The position numbers and the translations under genes are program-made. Below are positions 51,969-64,000 of a stretch of DNA of 64,000 nucleotides, piece by piece (position 1 is the first letter of the stretch; every line of letters starts with the position of its first letter). The DNA comes from an uncultured Sphingomonadaceae bacterium. GTDB lineage: Bacteria > Pseudomonadota > Alphaproteobacteria > Sphingomonadales > Sphingomonadaceae. The notes below the pieces were generated by a model that was not told the DNA's origin, made no database searches, and saw nothing but the letters and a program-made list of their open reading frames with translations. The stretch spans positions 62,001 through 126,000 of the forward strand of contig CALKJZ010000019.1 in assembly GCA_937995515.1 (NCBI GenBank). Direction: 5' to 3'.

Positions 51969-52859
51969 TCAGCCCTGCACCCAGCGGCTCCGCGGGATGC
52001 CCTGGGCGTGGAGGATGGCCGAGAGATCGCCAAGGCGGATGGCGGCATCGGCTGCGGCGGCCGCGCGCGGCTTGGCGCGGAAGGCGATGCCGAGGCCTGC
52101 CGCCTCGAGCATCGGGATGTCGTTGGCGCCGTCGCCGACTGCGAGCGTCTGCAGCGGGGCAAGGCCGAGCGCCCTTCGCTCGGCCTCGAGGACCGCCTTC
52201 TTGGCCGCCGAATCGACGATCGGGTGCCCGACCGTGCCGGCGAGCCGCCCGCCTTCCACGTGGAGCAGGTTGGCGACCTGGCGGTCGAAGCCGGCCTGCG
52301 CTGCGACGGCCTGCGTGAAGGCGGTGAACCCGCCCGAGACGAGGACGGTGCGGCAGCCATGTGCGCGCATCGTGCCAACGAGCGTGCGCGCACCGGGGTT
52401 GAGGCGCACGCGCTCGGCGAGCGTTCGTGCGATTGCGGACTCCTCGAGCCCCGCGAGCGCTGCGACCCGCGCCTCGAGCGCCTCGGCGAAATCGAGCTCC
52501 CCCTGCATCGCCCGCTCGGTGATGGCGGCAATCTCGGCCTTCCGGCCCGCATAGTCGGCCAGCTCGTCGAGGCATTCCTGGCCGATGATGGTCGAATCCA
52601 TGTCGGCCACCAGCAGCCGCTTGACCCGCTCGGCCGCGTTCGGCTGGACGACGGCGTCGAAGCCCTCCGCCACCTGCTCGACCGCCTGCCGGGCGGCGCG
52701 GGGGCCAAGGCCGGAAACCGGCAGATCGACCGCGCGGCCCGGATCGGTCACCACGGGAGCCTGAGGCTCTCCGCCGGCGGCCGCGAGCGCATCCCTTGCC
52801 GCAGCGACCGCCCCCTGCGAGAGTTCGCCGGGCGCAATCAGCGTGACGATGAGTTCCAT
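51969..52859 (-). CDS. serB: Phosphoserine phosphatase
   Basis: A 296-residue HAD-type phosphatase for the last step of serine synthesis. The N-terminal ACT-like part spans about residues 1-85. The HAD motifs are VADMDSTII (motif I, nucleophile Asp), LVSGGFTAF (motif II), a lysine in SAAKKAVLE (motif III) and [12 protein letters not shown] (motif IV). The ATG at 52859 shares CATG with the miaA ATG on the other strand, so the two genes start back to back with no spacer. An in-frame extension to 52955 would run into miaA. Confidence 0.94.
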   Translation of the reverse strand: MELIVTLIAPGELSQGAVAAARDALAAAGGEPQAPVVTDPGRAVDLPVSGLGPRAARQAVEQVAEGFDAVVQPNAAERVKRLLVADMDSTIIGQECLDELADYAGRKAEIAAITERAMQGELDFAEALEARVAALAGLEESAIARTLAERVRLNPGARTLVGTMRAHGCRTVLVSGGFTAFTQAVAAQAGFDRQVANLLHVEGGRLAGTVGHPIVDSAAKKAVLEAERRALGLAPLQTLAVGDGANDIPMLEAAGLGIAFRAKPRAAAAADAAIRLGDLSAILHAQGIPRSRWVQG

Positions 52860-53745
52860 GAAGCCTCCGCTGCTGGTGATTGCAGGCCCGACGGCGAGCG
52901 GCAAGTCGGCGCTTGCGCTCGAGGCGGCGCGCGCCCGGGGCGGGGTCATCATCAATGCCGATGCCAGCCAGCTCTATGCCGACCTGCGCGTGCTGACGGC
53001 GCGGCCGACCGCGGCCGAGGAGGCGGCCGCGCCGCACCGGCTCTATGGCGTGCGCGACGCCGCCCTGCCCTGTTCGGCGGCCGAGTGGGCGGCGATGGCC
53101 GCCGCCGAGATCGCCGCAGCGCACCGCGCCGGGCGGCTGCCGATCCTCGTCGGCGGGACGGGGCTTTATCTTTCCGCCCTCATGGAGGGGATCGCGCCGG
53201 TGCCACCGATCGAGGCAGGGGTGCGCGCAGCAGTGCGGCAGATGGCGCCGGCTGCAGTGCGCGCGGCGCTCGAGGCGGAAGACCCGGCGATGGCCCGGCG
53301 CCTGCGCGCGAGCGACCCGCAGCGCAACGCGCGCGCGCTCGAGGTGATCCGCTCGACCGGGCGGAGCCTGGCCGAATGGCAGCAGGCCCGCACGGGCGGG
53401 ATGCTGGGGCAGGTGGCGCTCGAGACCTGGCTGGTCGTGCCCGAGGACCGGGCGGCGCACGCGGCGCGCGCCGAGGCGCGGCTCGATTCGATGCTGGCGG
53501 CCGGCGCGCTCGAGGAGGTGCGCCGGCTGGTCCTGCGCGGGCTCGCGCCCGACCTTCCCGCGATGAAGGCGCTGGGGGTGAAACCGCTGGCCGCGCATCT
53601 GTCGGGCGCCCTTGCGCTGGAGGAGGCGATCGCGCGCGCCAAGGCCGACACCCGCCGCTACATCAAGCGGCAGCTGACCTGGTTCGTCTCGGGCGGGCAG
53701 GCCCGCGGCTGGCTGGCGGGGGCTTTCCGGCGGGGCCTGGCCTAG
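52858..53745 (+). CDS. miaA: tRNA dimethylallyltransferase
   Basis: A 295-residue enzyme that adds a dimethylallyl group to A37 of tRNAs reading codons that begin with U. The P-loop is [13 protein letters not shown], then [33 protein letters not shown] and [13 protein letters not shown]. The length is typical. ATG at 52858 is preferred; GTG at 52843 and ATG at 52849 are in frame but lie within serB. A promoter must therefore lie inside serB or the mRNA is leaderless. Confidence 0.94.
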   Translation: MKPPLLVIAGPTASGKSALALEAARARGGVIINADASQLYADLRVLTARPTAAEEAAAPHRLYGVRDAALPCSAAEWAAMAAAEIAAAHRAGRLPILVGGTGLYLSALMEGIAPVPPIEAGVRAAVRQMAPAAVRAALEAEDPAMARRLRASDPQRNARALEVIRSTGRSLAEWQQARTGGMLGQVALETWLVVPEDRAAHAARAEARLDSMLAAGALEEVRRLVLRGLAPDLPAMKALGVKPLAAHLSGALALEEAIARAKADTRRYIKRQLTWFVSGGQARGWLAGAFRRGLA

Positions 53746-53876
53746 GCCTTGCCGGAGGTGCCGCGGCACCCTGCCGGCTGCCAGGGGCCGGGCAATCTCC
53801 TGACGGCAGGCCAGCCCAAGCTGGCGACTTGTTGCGAAAAAAGACCATATTCGGCAATTCCGTTTCGCATGCGGGG

Positions 53877-53905
53877 TTGACGCCATACAGCACGCTGGCT
53901 AGGGC
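53877..53905 (+). promoter_or_regulatory. Candidate promoter of ilvB
   Basis: TTGACG (53877-53882), a 17-bp spacer and TAGGGC (53900-53905) lie 37 bp before the ilvB ATG. No leader peptide rich in Ile, Leu or Val codons is visible in 53746-53942, so classical attenuation is not supported. Confidence 0.5.
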
Positions 53906-53942
53906 GGCGCCTCGTTTCAAGGGTTCCGCGAGGGGAGCGACC

Positions 53943-55693
53943 ATGCAAGGCCGGGAGATGTCGGGGGCACAGATCGTCGTCGAGGCGCTGGCGGACCTCG
54001 GCGTCGAGCTGATCTTCGGCTATCCGGGCGGGGCGGTTCTGCCCATCTACGACGCGCTGTTCCGCCAGGCGCGGATCCGGCATATCCTCGTGCGCCACGA
54101 GCAGGGTGCGGTGCATGCCGCCGAGGGCTATGCCCGCGCCTCGGGCAAGCCCGGGGTGGTGCTGGTGACCTCTGGGCCCGGTGCGACCAACGCGGTCACC
54201 GGGATCACCGATGCGCTGATGGACTCCATCCCCATCGTGGTGCTGACCGGGCAGGTGGCGACGCATCTGATCGGCTCGGACGCCTTCCAGGAATGCGACA
54301 CGGTGGGGATCACCCGCCACTGTTCCAAGCATAATTATCTCGTGAAGGAGACCGAGCGGCTGGGGCCGGTGCTGCATGAGGCCTTCCACATCGCGACCTC
54401 CGGCCGGCCGGGGCCGGTGGTGGTCGACATTCCGAAGGACGTGCAGGTGGCGCGCGCCACCTACCGCCGGCCCGGCCCGATCCAGCACCGCAGCTACCGG
54501 CCGCGGGTGAAGGGCGACCTTGGCGCGATCGAGGCGGCGGTCGAGATGCTGGCTGCGGCCGAGCGGCCGATCCTCTACACCGGCGGCGGGGTCATCAACA
54601 GCGGGCCGAACGCTGCGCAGGCGCTGCGCGAGCTCGCGCGGCTGTGCGGCGCGCCGGTGACCTCGACCCTCATGGGGCTGGGCGCGTTCCCCGCCTCGTC
54701 GCCTCAGTTCCTCGGCATGCTGGGCATGCACGGAACCTATGAGGCGAACATGGCGATGAACCAGTGCGACCTGATGCTCTGCCTCGGCGCGCGGTTCGAT
54801 GACCGGGTGACGGGCCGGGTCGATGCCTTCTCGCCCGACAGCCGCAAGATCCATGTGGACATCGACCGCTCGAGCTTCAACAAGACGGTGCGCGTCGATC
54901 TCGCCATCGAGGGCGATGTGGGCCATGTGATGGACGACATGGTGAAGCTGTGGCGGGCGCGCGGCCACCGGCCGGCCATCACCGAGGACTGGTGGGCCCG
55001 CATCCGCGGCTGGCGCGCGGTGGACTGCCTCGCCTTCCGCCAGACCGGCCCCGAGATCCTGCCCCAGCATGCCATTGCGCGGCTCTACGCGGCGGTGAAG
55101 GACCGCGACCCGATCATCAGCACCGAGGTGGGCCAGCACCAGATGTGGGCGGCGCAGCATTTCCGGTTCGAGAAGCCGAACCGCTGGCTCACCTCGGGCG
55201 GACTGGGGACGATGGGCTATGGGCTTCCGGCTGCGATCGGCGCGCAGCTGGCCTTTCCCGGCAAGCTGGTGATCGACATTGCAGGCGAGGCCTCGATCCT
55301 CATGAACATCCAGGAGCTCGGCACCGCCGCGCAGTACCGGCTGCCGGTCAAGGTGTTCGTGCTCAACAATGAATATATGGGCATGGTGCGCCAGTGGCAG
55401 GATCTCACCTACGAGGGCCGCCACGCCGAGAGCTATTCCGATTCGCTGCCCGATTTCGTGCAGCTCGCCGAGGCCTTTGGCTGGAAGGGCCTGCGCATCG
55501 AGCGCCCTGATGAGCTCGATTCCGGCATTGCCGAGATGCTGGCGCATGACGGGCCGGTGTTTGTCGACTGCCGGGTGGCGAGGCTCGAGAATTGTTTCCC
55601 GATGATCCCGAGCGGTGCGGCGCACACCGAGATGCTGCTTGCGCCCTCCGAGGTGGCGGGCACGGTCGACGCCGCAGCCGAGGCGCTGGTCTG

Positions 55694-55694
<1 letters not shown>
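53943..55694 (+). CDS. ilvB: Acetolactate synthase large subunit
   Basis: A 583-residue ThDP enzyme that condenses pyruvate with pyruvate or 2-ketobutyrate in branched-chain amino acid synthesis. The catalytic Glu lies in RHEQGAVHAAEGYARASG, FAD-domain segments follow, and the ThDP motif near the C-terminus reads GEASILM ... NN, where the usual Asp of GD(G/A) is Glu. The ATG at 53943 follows GAGGGGAG. TGATG couples it to ilvN. Confidence 0.95.
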
Positions 55695-57300
<1,606 letters not shown>

Positions 57301-57321
57301 GCGCGGCGCGGCTGTCCCGGC

Positions 57322-58638
57322 GTGGCAGGGCGCAAGACCCAGATCGTCGTGGTGGGCGGCGGGGCCGGCGGGCTGGAGCTCGTCCGCCGGCTGGGCGCCC
57401 GCTTCGGCCGCAGCCGGCACGACATCATCCTCGTCGAGCGCAACCGCACGCACATCTGGAAGCCGCTGCTGCACGAGGTGGCCGCCGGCGCGCTGGATGC
57501 CAACCTCGACGAGGTGGGCTATCGGGCGCACTGCAAGCGCTGGGGCTATCGCTTCTTCCACGGCAGCATCGCCGGGATCGACCGCGAAGCCCGCGAGCTG
57601 GTGCTGGCCCCGATGCTGGACGAGGACGGCCGCGAGCTGGTGGCCGAGCACCGGATCCGCTACGACTGGCTGGTGCTCGCCGTGGGCGCGGTGACCAACG
57701 ATTTCGGAACCCCGGGCGTGCGCGCGCATTGCCTGTTTCTCGACGACCGGGAGGCCGCCGACCGCTTCCGCAACCGGCTGCTCAACCAGTGCCTGCGCGT
57801 GTCGCGGCGGATGGTCACCGGCCAGGGGCAAGACGAGCGGGTGCGGATCGTGATCGTGGGCGGCGGCGCGACGGGGGTGGAGCTGGCCGCGGAGCTGTTC
57901 AGCGCGGCGGCGGGCCTCAGGCACTATGGGCTCGAGGTGTTCGACGAAGGCCGGCTCGAGGTGACGCTGGTGGAGGCGGGACCGCGAATCCTGCCGGCGC
58001 TGCCCGAGCGGCTTTCGGCCGCCGCGCAGGGCGAGCTGGAGGCGCTGGGCGTGCGGGTCTTGACCGCAACCCGCGTGACGGCCGCCGAGGCGGGCGCGAT
58101 CGTGGTGGAGGACGGCCAGCGGATCGCGGGGGACCTGATGGTGTGGGCGGCGGGCGTGCGCGGACCGGACGTGCTGGCCGGGATCGGCGGGCTGGAGACG
58201 ACGCATACCAACCAGCTCGTGGTGACCGAGACGCTGCAGACGACCCGCGACCCGCGGATCTTCGCCCTTGGGGATTGCGCCTTCTTCCGCGCGGCAGGGG
58301 CCGAGCGCCCGGTGCCGCCGCGCGCGCAGGCCGCGCACCAGATGGCCGACACGGTGTTTCGCAACCTCGTCGCCGTGCAGCAGAACAGGCCGCTCGTGCC
58401 GTTCGTCTACCGCGACCGCGGGTCGCTCGTCTCGCTCTCGCGCTATTCGACGATCGGCAGCCTGATGGGCAGCCTCTCGGGCAGGTCGATGGCGGTCGAG
58501 GGCCTCCTTGCGCGACTGATGTACCTCTCGCTCTACCGGATGCACCTGCTGGCCATCCACGGCTGGTGGAAGGGCTGGGCGCTGATCCTGATCGGGCATG
58601 TGAATGCGGTGGTGCGGCCGCGGCTGAAGTTTCATTGA
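57322..58638 (+). CDS. ndh: Type II NADH:quinone oxidoreductase-like flavoprotein
   Basis: A 438-residue two-dinucleotide-binding flavoprotein. The FAD motif is VVVGGGAGGLELV at the start and the NADH motif is VIVGGGATGVELAAEL in the middle. IFALGDCAFF is the second FAD contact. The C-terminal region has hydrophobic or amphipathic segments (LLAIHGWWKGWALILIGHVNAV) that fit peripheral membrane binding of NDH-2. It should pass electrons from NADH to quinone without pumping protons. The start is a GTG at 57322, 21 bp after ilvC. Confidence 0.88.
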   Translation: MAGRKTQIVVVGGGAGGLELVRRLGARFGRSRHDIILVERNRTHIWKPLLHEVAAGALDANLDEVGYRAHCKRWGYRFFHGSIAGIDREARELVLAPMLDEDGRELVAEHRIRYDWLVLAVGAVTNDFGTPGVRAHCLFLDDREAADRFRNRLLNQCLRVSRRMVTGQGQDERVRIVIVGGGATGVELAAELFSAAAGLRHYGLEVFDEGRLEVTLVEAGPRILPALPERLSAAAQGELEALGVRVLTATRVTAAEAGAIVVEDGQRIAGDLMVWAAGVRGPDVLAGIGGLETTHTNQLVVTETLQTTRDPRIFALGDCAFFRAAGAERPVPPRAQAAHQMADTVFRNLVAVQQNRPLVPFVYRDRGSLVSLSRYSTIGSLMGSLSGRSMAVEGLLARLMYLSLYRMHLLAIHGWWKGWALILIGHVNAVVRPRLKFH

Positions 58639-58671
58639 GCCTGCCGCCGCGCGTGCTGGGCGGGCGCGTGC

Positions 58672-59310
58672 TCAGCCGGCGGTGAAGACGTTCCGCAGGC
58701 CGTCGAGCGTGATCTGGGCGGCAAGCGCGGCGAGGATCACGCCGAGCAGACGGGTGATCACCGCCTCCACCCGGCTGCCCACGCGGCGCATGAGCGGGCC
58801 GGCGGCGAGCATGGCGGCAAGCGTTGCCCCAAGCACGAGGATGAGCGCGAGATAAACGCCCGCGAGCTCGGCCGGGGTTTCGGCCCTGCCGGCCAGCAGC
58901 ATGATGGCCGCAATCGAACCGGGGCCGGCGATCATCGGCATCGCCATGGGGAAGACGGAGACATCCTCGACCTGGGCTGCGATCACCTTTTCCGCGCGCT
59001 CCTCGCGGCGGCGGGTGCGGGTTTCGAACACCATGTCGGCGGCGATCAGGAACAGCAGGATGCCGCCGGCGACGCGAAAGGCATCGAGCGAGATGCCGAG
59101 CGCGCGCAGGAAGGGCTCGCCTGCGGCTGCGAACAGGATGAGGATGAGCGCCGCGACGAGTGTGGCGCGCCATGCCATGGCGCGGCGCTGCTGCGCGCTG
59201 GCCCCGGCGGTGAGGCTTGCGAAGATGGGCGCGGCGCCCGGCGGATCGATGACGACGGCAAGCGTCACCAGGGCGGAGACGAACAGCTCGACGGTGCCGG
59301 GGGCCAGCAT
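58672..59310 (-). CDS. MarC family integral membrane protein
   Basis: A 212-residue inner-membrane protein with about six helices, of the MarC/UPF0056 family. It begins LFVSALVTLAVVIDPPGAAPIFASLT, and the repeated PMIAGPGSIAAIMLL segment is the family signature. The function is not established; links to multiple antibiotic resistance have been withdrawn for E. coli MarC. It is the last gene of a yggT-folD-marC operon, and its start overlaps the folD stop by one base. Confidence 0.88.
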   Translation of the reverse strand: MLAPGTVELFVSALVTLAVVIDPPGAAPIFASLTAGASAQQRRAMAWRATLVAALILILFAAAGEPFLRALGISLDAFRVAGGILLFLIAADMVFETRTRRREERAEKVIAAQVEDVSVFPMAMPMIAGPGSIAAIMLLAGRAETPAELAGVYLALILVLGATLAAMLAAGPLMRRVGSRVEAVITRLLGVILAALAAQITLDGLRNVFTAG

Positions 59311-60173
59311 CAGGGCGTGCGCTCGGCGGCGCGGACGGTGTTCTCGAGCAGGCAGGCGATCGTCATCGGCCCGACCCCGCCGGGGACGGGAGTGATGGCG
59401 CCGGCAACCTCGGCGGCCTCGGCGAAGGCGACATCGCCGACGAGCCGGCTTCTGCCGTCGGGCAGGGTGCGGCGGTTGATGCCGACATCGATCACGCAGG
59501 CGCCGGGCCTGATCCAGTCGCCGCGCACCATTTCCGGCCGGCCGACCGCCGCGACGAGGATGTCGGCCCGGCGGGCGAGCGCTGCGAGGTTTCGGGTCTG
59601 GGAGTGGGCGATGGTGACGGTGGCGGAGCGGTTGAGGAGCAGGCTCGCCATCGGCCGGCCGACGATGGTGGAGCGGCCGATGACAAGGGCGTCGAGGCCG
59701 GCGATGCGGCCGATCGTGTCCTCGATGAGGCGAAGGCAGCCGAGCGGGGTGCAGGGCACGAAGCCGGCGAGCCCCGAGGCCAGCCGGCCGGCGTTTTCCG
59801 GGTGGAAGCCGTCGACATCCTTGGCCGGGTCGATGGCGGCGATCACCGCGCCGGCATCCATGTGCGGCGGAAGGGGCAGCTGGACGAGGATGCCGTCGAC
59901 GCCCGGGTCGGCGTTGAGGCGCACGACGAGATCGAGGAGATCGGCCTCGGGCGTGGACTCGGGCAGCCGATGCTCGAGCGCGGTGATGCCCGCCTCGGCG
60001 CAGGCGCGCGTCTTGGAGCGGACGTAGACCTCGCTTGCCGGCTCTGCGCCCACCAGCACCACGGCGAGGGCGGGGGCGCGCTGGCCGGCGGCCCGGATCG
60101 CCTCGACCCGGGCCCTGACCGTCTCGCGCAGGCGCGCTGCGTGCGCCCGGCCGTCGATGAGGCGTGCGGCCAT
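59310..60173 (-). CDS. folD: Bifunctional methylenetetrahydrofolate dehydrogenase/cyclohydrolase
   Basis: A 287-residue enzyme that interconverts 5,10-methylene- and 10-formyl-tetrahydrofolate with NADP. The catalytic [14 protein letters not shown] contains the key Tyr and Lys. [44 protein letters not shown] and [18 protein letters not shown] are intact. It lies 6 bp after yggT and overlaps marC by one base. Confidence 0.96.
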   Translation of the reverse strand: MAARLIDGRAHAARLRETVRARVEAIRAAGQRAPALAVVLVGAEPASEVYVRSKTRACAEAGITALEHRLPESTPEADLLDLVVRLNADPGVDGILVQLPLPPHMDAGAVIAAIDPAKDVDGFHPENAGRLASGLAGFVPCTPLGCLRLIEDTIGRIAGLDALVIGRSTIVGRPMASLLLNRSATVTIAHSQTRNLAALARRADILVAAVGRPEMVRGDWIRPGACVIDVGINRRTLPDGRSRLVGDVAFAEAAEVAGAITPVPGGVGPMTIACLLENTVRAAERTP

Positions 60174-60179
60174 CGGCCC

Positions 60180-60485
60180 TCAGGCGAGCATCATGTCGCG
60201 CGCCAGGCCCTCGAGCAGGCGCTGCAGCAGGATGATGCCGAGGATGAGCAGCAGCGGCGAGAAATCGATCCCGCCCATGTCGGGCAACAGGCGACGGATG
60301 GGGTGGAGCAGGGGCGCGGTCAGCCGGTCGAGCCCGGTGGCCACCGCATCGACGAACCGGTTGGAGGTGTTCACCACGTTGAAGGCGATGAGCCAGGACA
60401 GGATGGCCTGGATGATGATGAGCCAGATCAGCAGCTGCAGCACGTAGATGATGAAGCCGATGAGGCCGACGGCGGTATGGGTCAT
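60180..60485 (-). CDS. YggT family membrane protein
   Basis: A 101-residue inner-membrane protein with two hydrophobic helices (residues about 8-32 and 75-92) and the family middle segment DRLTAPLLHPIRRLLPDMGGIDFSPLLLI. YggT homologues are linked to osmotic or division-site roles, but the function is not clear. It heads the operon with folD and marC and is divergent from recF across 50 bp. Confidence 0.9.
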   Translation of the reverse strand: MTHTAVGLIGFIIYVLQLLIWLIIIQAILSWLIAFNVVNTSNRFVDAVATGLDRLTAPLLHPIRRLLPDMGGIDFSPLLLILGIILLQRLLEGLARDMMLA

Positions 60486-60535
60486 GATCCCCGCCCTAGC
60501 CGCTGCGGCAGGGCGGGGCTAGAGGCGGGCGACCC

Positions 60536-61651
60536 ATGGCGCCCCTTGCCCCCCGCATCCTGGCGCTCGGCCTTGCCGCGTTCCGCAACCACCGGGCGAC
60601 CTCGCTTGCGCCCGGGGGCGCCCCGTTCGTGGTTTTGACCGGGCCTAATGGCGCTGGCAAGACCGCGGTGCTGGAGGCGGTCTCGCTGCTGTCGGTGGGC
60701 CGCGGGCTGCGCGCGGCGCGCCTTTGCGAGATGGCGATGGCGGGCGGCGGCGGCTTTGCGGTGCAGGCGCAGGTGGCGCTCGAGCCCGGGCTTCCGCCGC
60801 TTGCCGTGGCAACCGGCACGCAGGCGCAAGCGCCCGAGCGGCGGCAGCTGCGGGTGAACGGCGCGCCGGCTGCGGTCTCGGCGCTCTCGGAGTGGCTTTC
60901 GCTTCTGTGGATCACGCCGGCGATGGACCGGTTGTTCGTCGACAGCCCCGGGGCGCGACGCCGCTTTCTCGACCGGCTGGTGCTGGCGCTGGAGCCGGCG
61001 CATGCGGGCCATGCGACCCGTGCCGAGGCGGCGATGCGCGAGCGCATGCGGCTGCTGGGCGGCGAGCGGCCTGCCGACCCGGCGTGGCTCGACGCGCTGG
61101 AGGAGCAGGCGGCCCGCCACGGCGCAGCGCTGGCCGCGGCGCGTGCGCGCACGGTTGCAGCGCTTGCGGCGCGGATTTCGGGCGCGGCCGATCCGGCCTT
61201 CCCGGAGGCCCTGCTCGTGCTCGAGGGCGAGGACTGGAGCGATGCGGCACGGCTCCGCCGGGCGCTGCGCGAGGCGCGCGCGCGCGATGCGGCCGCCGGC
61301 CGCGCAACGGTGGGCCCGCACCGCGCCGACCTTGCAGTCCGCCTCGCGGTCTCCGGCATGCCGGCCGCGCGTGCCTCCACCGGCGAGCAGAAGGCGCTGC
61401 TCGCCGGCCTGATGCTGGCCCATGCGGAGCTCGTCGCCGAGGCGCGCGGGCAGGCGCCGATGCTGCTGTTCGACGAGGTCGCCGCCCATCTCGACCCGGA
61501 CCGGCGGGCGGCGCTCTTCGGCCGGCTGGCCGCGCTCGGCGGGCAGTGCTGGCTGACAGGCACGGAGGCCGCACTGTTCAGGGGCCTGCCCGGCCCGGCG
61601 TTTCACGTGACGCTGGAAGGCGGCGCGGTGGCCGCTGCCGGGCCCGGATGA
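60536..61651 (+). CDS. recF: DNA replication and repair protein RecF
   Basis: A 371-residue SMC-like ATPase that helps load RecA at single-strand gaps. Walker A is [15 protein letters not shown], the RecF signature is [25 protein letters not shown], the ABC-like motif is [14 protein letters not shown] and Walker B is [14 protein letters not shown]. It is followed by gyrB, the usual recF-gyrB order; dnaA and dnaN are not next to it here. Confidence 0.95.
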   Translation: MAPLAPRILALGLAAFRNHRATSLAPGGAPFVVLTGPNGAGKTAVLEAVSLLSVGRGLRAARLCEMAMAGGGGFAVQAQVALEPGLPPLAVATGTQAQAPERRQLRVNGAPAAVSALSEWLSLLWITPAMDRLFVDSPGARRRFLDRLVLALEPAHAGHATRAEAAMRERMRLLGGERPADPAWLDALEEQAARHGAALAAARARTVAALAARISGAADPAFPEALLVLEGEDWSDAARLRRALREARARDAAAGRATVGPHRADLAVRLAVSGMPAARASTGEQKALLAGLMLAHAELVAEARGQAPMLLFDEVAAHLDPDRRAALFGRLAALGGQCWLTGTEAALFRGLPGPAFHVTLEGGAVAAAGPG

Positions 61652-61700
61652 GCGCCCCTGCAGGGGCCTGCCCCTTCCCTCGCCGGGAGCCTTGCGCTAG

Positions 61701-64000
<2,300 letters not shown>

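Noticed and set aside
53746-53942. Possible attenuator before ilvB
   Set aside because: No leader peptide with branched-chain codons and no clear paired terminator/antiterminator stems.

Overview
The window is a gene-dense, very GC-rich chromosomal segment. It most likely comes from an alphaproteobacterium of the order Sphingomonadales. The evidence is two proteins ending in the PEPxxWA-type sorting tail typical of sphingomonads, large TonB-dependent receptors, the cmk-rpsA-ihfB and rplY-pth-ychF gene orders, and a conserved sphingomonad-type small periplasmic protein. I see no insertion sequence, integrase of mobile type, prophage or CRISPR array. No gene-free stretch exceeds about 250 bases.

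Layout. 1-2 kb: a lipid A-type phosphoesterase (cut by the window edge) coupled to a GT4 glycosyltransferase. 2-6.5 kb: an outer-membrane receptor and a beta-helix lipoprotein, read leftwards behind a Pho-box-like array. 6.7-13 kb: a DNA-repair helicase, an S46 dipeptidyl-peptidase, an AI-2E-type permease and a PEPxxWA protein. 13-26 kb: argG, a class A penicillin-binding protein, xerC, a small transaldolase, priA, thpR, the conserved tesA/ybbA-ybbP divergent pair, and a Bax-inhibitor-1 family protein. 26-30.4 kb: cmk, rpsA, ihfB, tRNA-Leu(TAA) sitting at the end of a short tandem-repeat array, and a tandem universal stress protein. 30.4-39.5 kb: an acyl-CoA dehydrogenase, a small periplasmic protein, and a GntR regulator divergent from a tightly coupled six-gene catabolic cluster (two MmgE/PrpD proteins, a PaaK-like CoA ligase, an amidase, a HapK/REDY-like protein and a short-chain dehydrogenase). 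39.6-43 kb: a cation efflux protein and the ychF-pth-rplY operon. 43-50 kb: a FecA-like receptor, a PEPxxWA-tailed alkaline phosphatase with its own Pho-box-like array, a TraB/GumN protein and an acyl-CoA synthetase. 50-58.6 kb: a lone molybdopterin oxidoreductase, serB/miaA with touching start codons, ilvB-ilvN-ilvC and a type II NADH dehydrogenase. 58.7-64 kb: a yggT-folD-marC operon, recF and gyrB (cut at the window end).

The most notable reading is regulatory. The receptor/lipoprotein pair at 2-6.5 kb and the alkaline phosphatase at 45.5-47.2 kb carry promoters of the same geometry: 7-mers repeated every 11 bp, then 10 bp, then a TAGGRS -10 hexamer. This suggests one PhoB-type phosphate-starvation response in which the phosphatase releases phosphate and the receptor system takes up a phosphorus-containing substrate. 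The second candidate novelty is the GntR-linked PrpD/PrpD/ligase/amidase cluster, whose substrate I cannot name.

Start codons were chosen from family alignments recalled from memory, Shine-Dalgarno-like sequences and overlaps with neighbours. No database search was possible.
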